Below, piece by piece: positions 34,539 through 37,193 of a stretch of 37,193 nucleotides of DNA. The DNA lies in NCBI GenBank assembly GCA_937924145.1, contig CALDTJ010000518.1:1-37193 (forward strand), read 5' to 3'. The translations under genes were made by a program, and so were the position numbers. The stretch is from an uncultured Saprospiraceae bacterium. GTDB lineage: Bacteria > Bacteroidota > Bacteroidia > Chitinophagales > Saprospiraceae. Each line of letters begins with the position of its first letter. Positions within the stretch are counted from its first letter, which is position 1. Under the pieces are notes generated by a model, which made no database searches, had not been told where the DNA came from, and saw only the letters and a program-made list of their open reading frames with translations.

Positions 34539-36413
34539 ATGATTAAAAAAAATATATTAATGCTACTTTTTCTAACCTTGTCTGTGGCTGCTTTCAGTCA
34601 AGCGGAGTTGGAAGAAGTATCTGTCACCAATATCAGGGTTATCAATACACCCCATAATGATTTTGTGGCAGTTCCTTACGGCGAGGGAATTATGTATAAT
34701 TCTTACGCCAAAGATAATAAGTGTGATACTTGTAGTATTCAGTCTTTAAAGTTTGCTAGTAAGCAAGCAGATGGAGACTGTAGTTTTTCGGCAGGAGTTT
34801 CTGTGCCCAACCAGTTAGAGGCAAAGCACAATTACGGTGCAGCTACATTTGCTCCAGATGGTGAGATGATGATCTTGTCTCAAAATAATACGACACCAAG
34901 AAAATCAGATCGTCGTAAGACTATGAAGTTGACAACTTCTATAAAGTCAGATCAAAATTCTTGGGTAAAAGGTGAAGATCTTCCTTTTAATAGTAATGAA
35001 TTTGAAACAACGCACCCGTTTCTTTCTGCTGATGGGCAGACCCTTTATTTTGCATCTGATAGACCAGGCGGAATCGGTGGAATGGATATTTGGAAAGTTA
35101 CAAAACAGGGAGAAACTTGGGGTACACCAATGAACCTTGGAGCACCTATCAATAGTCCAGGAAATGAATTATTTCCTGCTATTTCTGCTACTGGTGCCTT
35201 GTCCTATTCTTCTAATAGAGCAGGAGGTTTAGGTGGCCTAGATCTTTATACTGCAACTATGGAAAATGGTGCATGGACGACTGCCAACTTAGGTGCGCCA
35301 TTTAACTCTATGGCAGATGATCTAGGTTATGTAGAAAATGCAGATGGCGAAAGTGGCTATTTGACTTCTAATAGAGCAGGTGGACAAGGTGAAGATGATA
35401 TTTACTGTTGGAAAGTAAATAAAGCACCTGTAATTTTAGCAGTAGAAGATGCCAATACTTCAAAAAGATTACCTGGAGCAGATATTAACGTATTAGGACC
35501 TGTTGGGTCTGCTTTAGCTTATGTTGCTGATGGTAATGGTGGTGCGGAACCAGATATTACTTATCGTAGAAAGTACAAAGTGACCGCTGAAAAAGAAGGA
35601 TACTTGCCTTGGGAAGGAGAAATGACGGCAAAGGAATTGGCTATGGCTGATCCTTATATCATTCCTTTAATACCTAGAGGATATACTTTAAATGGAGATG
35701 TAAAAATTTTGGGGACCGAAACAATTGTTCCTGGTTCAAAGATTGTTTTGCATAATTTAACGACTGGTGAAAAACGAGAGGCGATTGCTGATGAAAATGG
35801 TAATTTCAAGTTTGAGAATATCTATTGTTTTGAGGATTATGAGTTGATTGCTTATGATGGCACAGAAGGAAACATGAGAGAGTCTGCTAAGTATCCATTG
35901 CCTGCTAGTGCAATCGACTGCTCAGGAGAAAAGGAAACAGTTGTTCCATTGAAAATTCCTGTACCTCCACCGCCGCCACCACCAGTATGTGCGTGTAATG
36001 ATGCAGGTATCTTGAGTTTGCCATTGGATGCAACACCAAAGCGGATTCACACTTTAGGGTCTAGACCAGAATTTGGAAATTCTCATAACTTAGATGCTGC
36101 TGGCTTCTTTAAGAAGTTGACTGATCGTTACAATCGTAGTGCTAGAGATAAGAAATATTTAGATGAAGTATTTACAGCGATGGGCTACGCCAACGGATTC
36201 GCCGACGCTAGTGAATATACTTTCTCTGAAACAGTTATTCCTAATGGTATGACTGGAAATATGGGCTACACTAAACGTCACCGTATTCAATACGTACAGT
36301 TGAACGCAAGAAATGATAGAGACTTACAGGCCTTTAGAGTTTCTTCTGTGAATGCTTGTGATGTTTACTTTATGAAGACTTGTGGTAACTTGTTCTTCTT
36401 TTGTAATAATTAG
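34539..36413 (+). CDS. PD40-repeat envelope protein with a non-OmpA C-terminal domain
   Basis: The protein has 624 residues from ATG 34539, which begins the signal peptide (1-21, ending AAFSQ); a TTG 13 codons earlier is less likely. PD40 blades occur as LYFASDRPGGIGGMDIWKV, SYSSNRAGGLGGLDLYTA and GYLTSNRAGGQGEDDIYCW. Two carboxypeptidase-regulatory-like modules follow (about 300-385 and 390-475), then a proline run (VPPPPPPPVCAC). The last ~130 residues have no OmpA motif. They contain FFKKLTDRYNRSARDKKYLD and end in DVYFMKTCGNLFFFCNN, with several cysteines, and are not recognised. The relative at 15747-17795 has the same front part but an OmpA end. It is probably a T9SS-linked periplasmic or outer-membrane partner of the two preceding genes. 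Confidence 0.8.
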   Translation: MIKKNILMLLFLTLSVAAFSQAELEEVSVTNIRVINTPHNDFVAVPYGEGIMYNSYAKDNKCDTCSIQSLKFASKQADGDCSFSAGVSVPNQLEAKHNYGAATFAPDGEMMILSQNNTTPRKSDRRKTMKLTTSIKSDQNSWVKGEDLPFNSNEFETTHPFLSADGQTLYFASDRPGGIGGMDIWKVTKQGETWGTPMNLGAPINSPGNELFPAISATGALSYSSNRAGGLGGLDLYTATMENGAWTTANLGAPFNSMADDLGYVENADGESGYLTSNRAGGQGEDDIYCWKVNKAPVILAVEDANTSKRLPGADINVLGPVGSALAYVADGNGGAEPDITYRRKYKVTAEKEGYLPWEGEMTAKELAMADPYIIPLIPRGYTLNGDVKILGTETIVPGSKIVLHNLTTGEKREAIADENGNFKFENIYCFEDYELIAYDGTEGNMRESAKYPLPASAIDCSGEKETVVPLKIPVPPPPPPPVCACNDAGILSLPLDATPKRIHTLGSRPEFGNSHNLDAAGFFKKLTDRYNRSARDKKYLDEVFTAMGYANGFADASEYTFSETVIPNGMTGNMGYTKRHRIQYVQLNARNDRDLQAFRVSSVNACDVYFMKTCGNLFFFCNN

Positions 36414-36489
36414 ACTGGTAGCACTTCTGATAGCTATCGGAATTAGGATGTCTTGTTTCAGGCCTTTAGGCTGATATATATAGGTCTTT

Positions 36490-36526
36490 AAATGCCCTTC
36501 TAGATACTTTTCTGGAAGGGCATTTT
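36490..36526 (+). terminator. Terminator of the second T9SS operon
   Basis: AAATGCCCTTC (36490-36500) pairs with GAAGGGCATTT (36515-36525), with TAG/CTG extending inward and a short T run at the end. It lies 77 bp after the PD40 stop codon. The remaining part of the 304-bp spacer to the flavin reductase shows nothing else. Confidence 0.75.
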
Positions 36527-36717
36527 GCGGTTAAGTAACATTCTTACTATCAAAATTAGCCAAGTAAATTGATTCATATATAATAGTTGAAGAGCATAAG
36601 TAATAAGTTTAAAAATTGGATTTCATGAACAAGGAGTACCTAAAGTTGTTTTAAATGCCAATGATTTATTATAGGTACTTTAAGTACTTGAAATTCAATA
36701 AAAATCATATAGAAAAA

Positions 36718-37191
36718 ATGGACCAAAAAAGATTAAGACAAGTAGCGGGCGCGTTTCCCACAGGTGTAACAATCGTTACCACGGATCATGTGAATGGACA
36801 AATATATGGAATGACGGCAAGTTCATTTTTATCCGTATCATTAGATCCTGCTTTGGTTTCCTTTTGTGTTAAAAAAGAAGCTACTTTATTTTCTTTATTG
36901 GAAGAAGGAAAAATTGTCGGTATTAGTATTTTGGCTTCAGACCAAAAAGAAATTAGCAATCAATTTGCGGGTATAAATAAAGAAGAAATCGCTGTTCCTA
37001 TGACCAGAAAGGCTACTGGAGCTGTAACTATTGACGATGCTTTAGCTTGGTATAGTACTAAGATTACACAGATTATTCCAGCAGGAGATCATTTTTTAAT
37101 TCTTTGTGAAATTATTGATTTAGGAAGAGCAGAAAGTGGATTGCCTTTGGTGTATTGGTCAGGTTACCGAACGACTGGGGAGGCTGTGTAG
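36718..37191 (+). CDS. Flavin reductase family protein (FMN-binding)
   Basis: The protein has 157 residues from ATG 36718. An ATG 21 codons upstream (36655) is in frame, but it adds a basic, tyrosine-rich stretch not usual in the family. The FMN-binding split-barrel motifs are present: FPTGVTIVTT, GMTASSFLSVSLDPALVSF and GISILASDQKEISNQFAG, ending in LPLVYWSGYRTTG. Such proteins reduce FMN with NAD(P)H, often supplying a monooxygenase, or act as the small subunit. No oxygenase gene is visible before the window ends, so the partner is unknown. The stop codon is two bases before the window end. Confidence 0.9.
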   Translation: MDQKRLRQVAGAFPTGVTIVTTDHVNGQIYGMTASSFLSVSLDPALVSFCVKKEATLFSLLEEGKIVGISILASDQKEISNQFAGINKEEIAVPMTRKATGAVTIDDALAWYSTKITQIIPAGDHFLILCEIIDLGRAESGLPLVYWSGYRTTGEAV

Positions 37192-37193
37192 AT

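Overview
The window looks like chromosomal DNA from a marine or environmental Bacteroidetes of the Saprospiria type (Lewinella/Saprospira-like). The evidence is AT-rich DNA, starts without Shine-Dalgarno sequences, several type IX secretion (T9SS) substrates with sorting tails, two PorP/SprF outer-membrane proteins, and one -33/-7 promoter of Bacteroidetes type. No rRNA, tRNA, CRISPR array or intact insertion sequence was recognised.

Left part (1-8.3 kb): a radical SAM protein of the arsenosugar family (ArsS); an HD-domain protein with a Pycsar-effector-like membrane domain (minus strand), divergent from a membrane-anchored class III nucleotide cyclase (plus strand); a secreted protein with a SPOR-like end, whose 3' end overlaps that of the cyclase; methionyl-tRNA formyltransferase (fmt); a small PepSY membrane protein; and a broken Asp/Asn beta-hydroxylase-like gene (stop codon plus frameshift). 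The spacers hold many palindromic repeats.

Middle part, minus strand (8.3-22.6 kb): a 1873-residue type B T9SS substrate with five cohesin-like modules, a PorP/SprF protein, a PD40/OmpA protein, and a roughly 1470-residue secreted glycoside-hydrolase-like protein with a type A sorting tail. Lon protease follows on the plus strand (23.5-25.9 kb).

Right part, plus strand (27.0-37.2 kb): a second set, made of a 2129-residue type B substrate with calcium-binding and Ig-like repeats, then PorP/SprF, then a PD40 protein in which the OmpA domain is replaced by an unrecognised cysteine-containing domain. A flavin reductase ends the window.

How the genes work together: each giant type B substrate is probably exported by T9SS and held at the surface by its adjacent PorP/SprF protein, with the PD40/OmpA-like lipid-side or periplasmic protein as a third partner. 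The cyclase and the HD/membrane protein are the best candidate for an unusual signalling or defence pair. The most unusual DNA features are families of hairpin repeats placed right at the 3' ends of genes.
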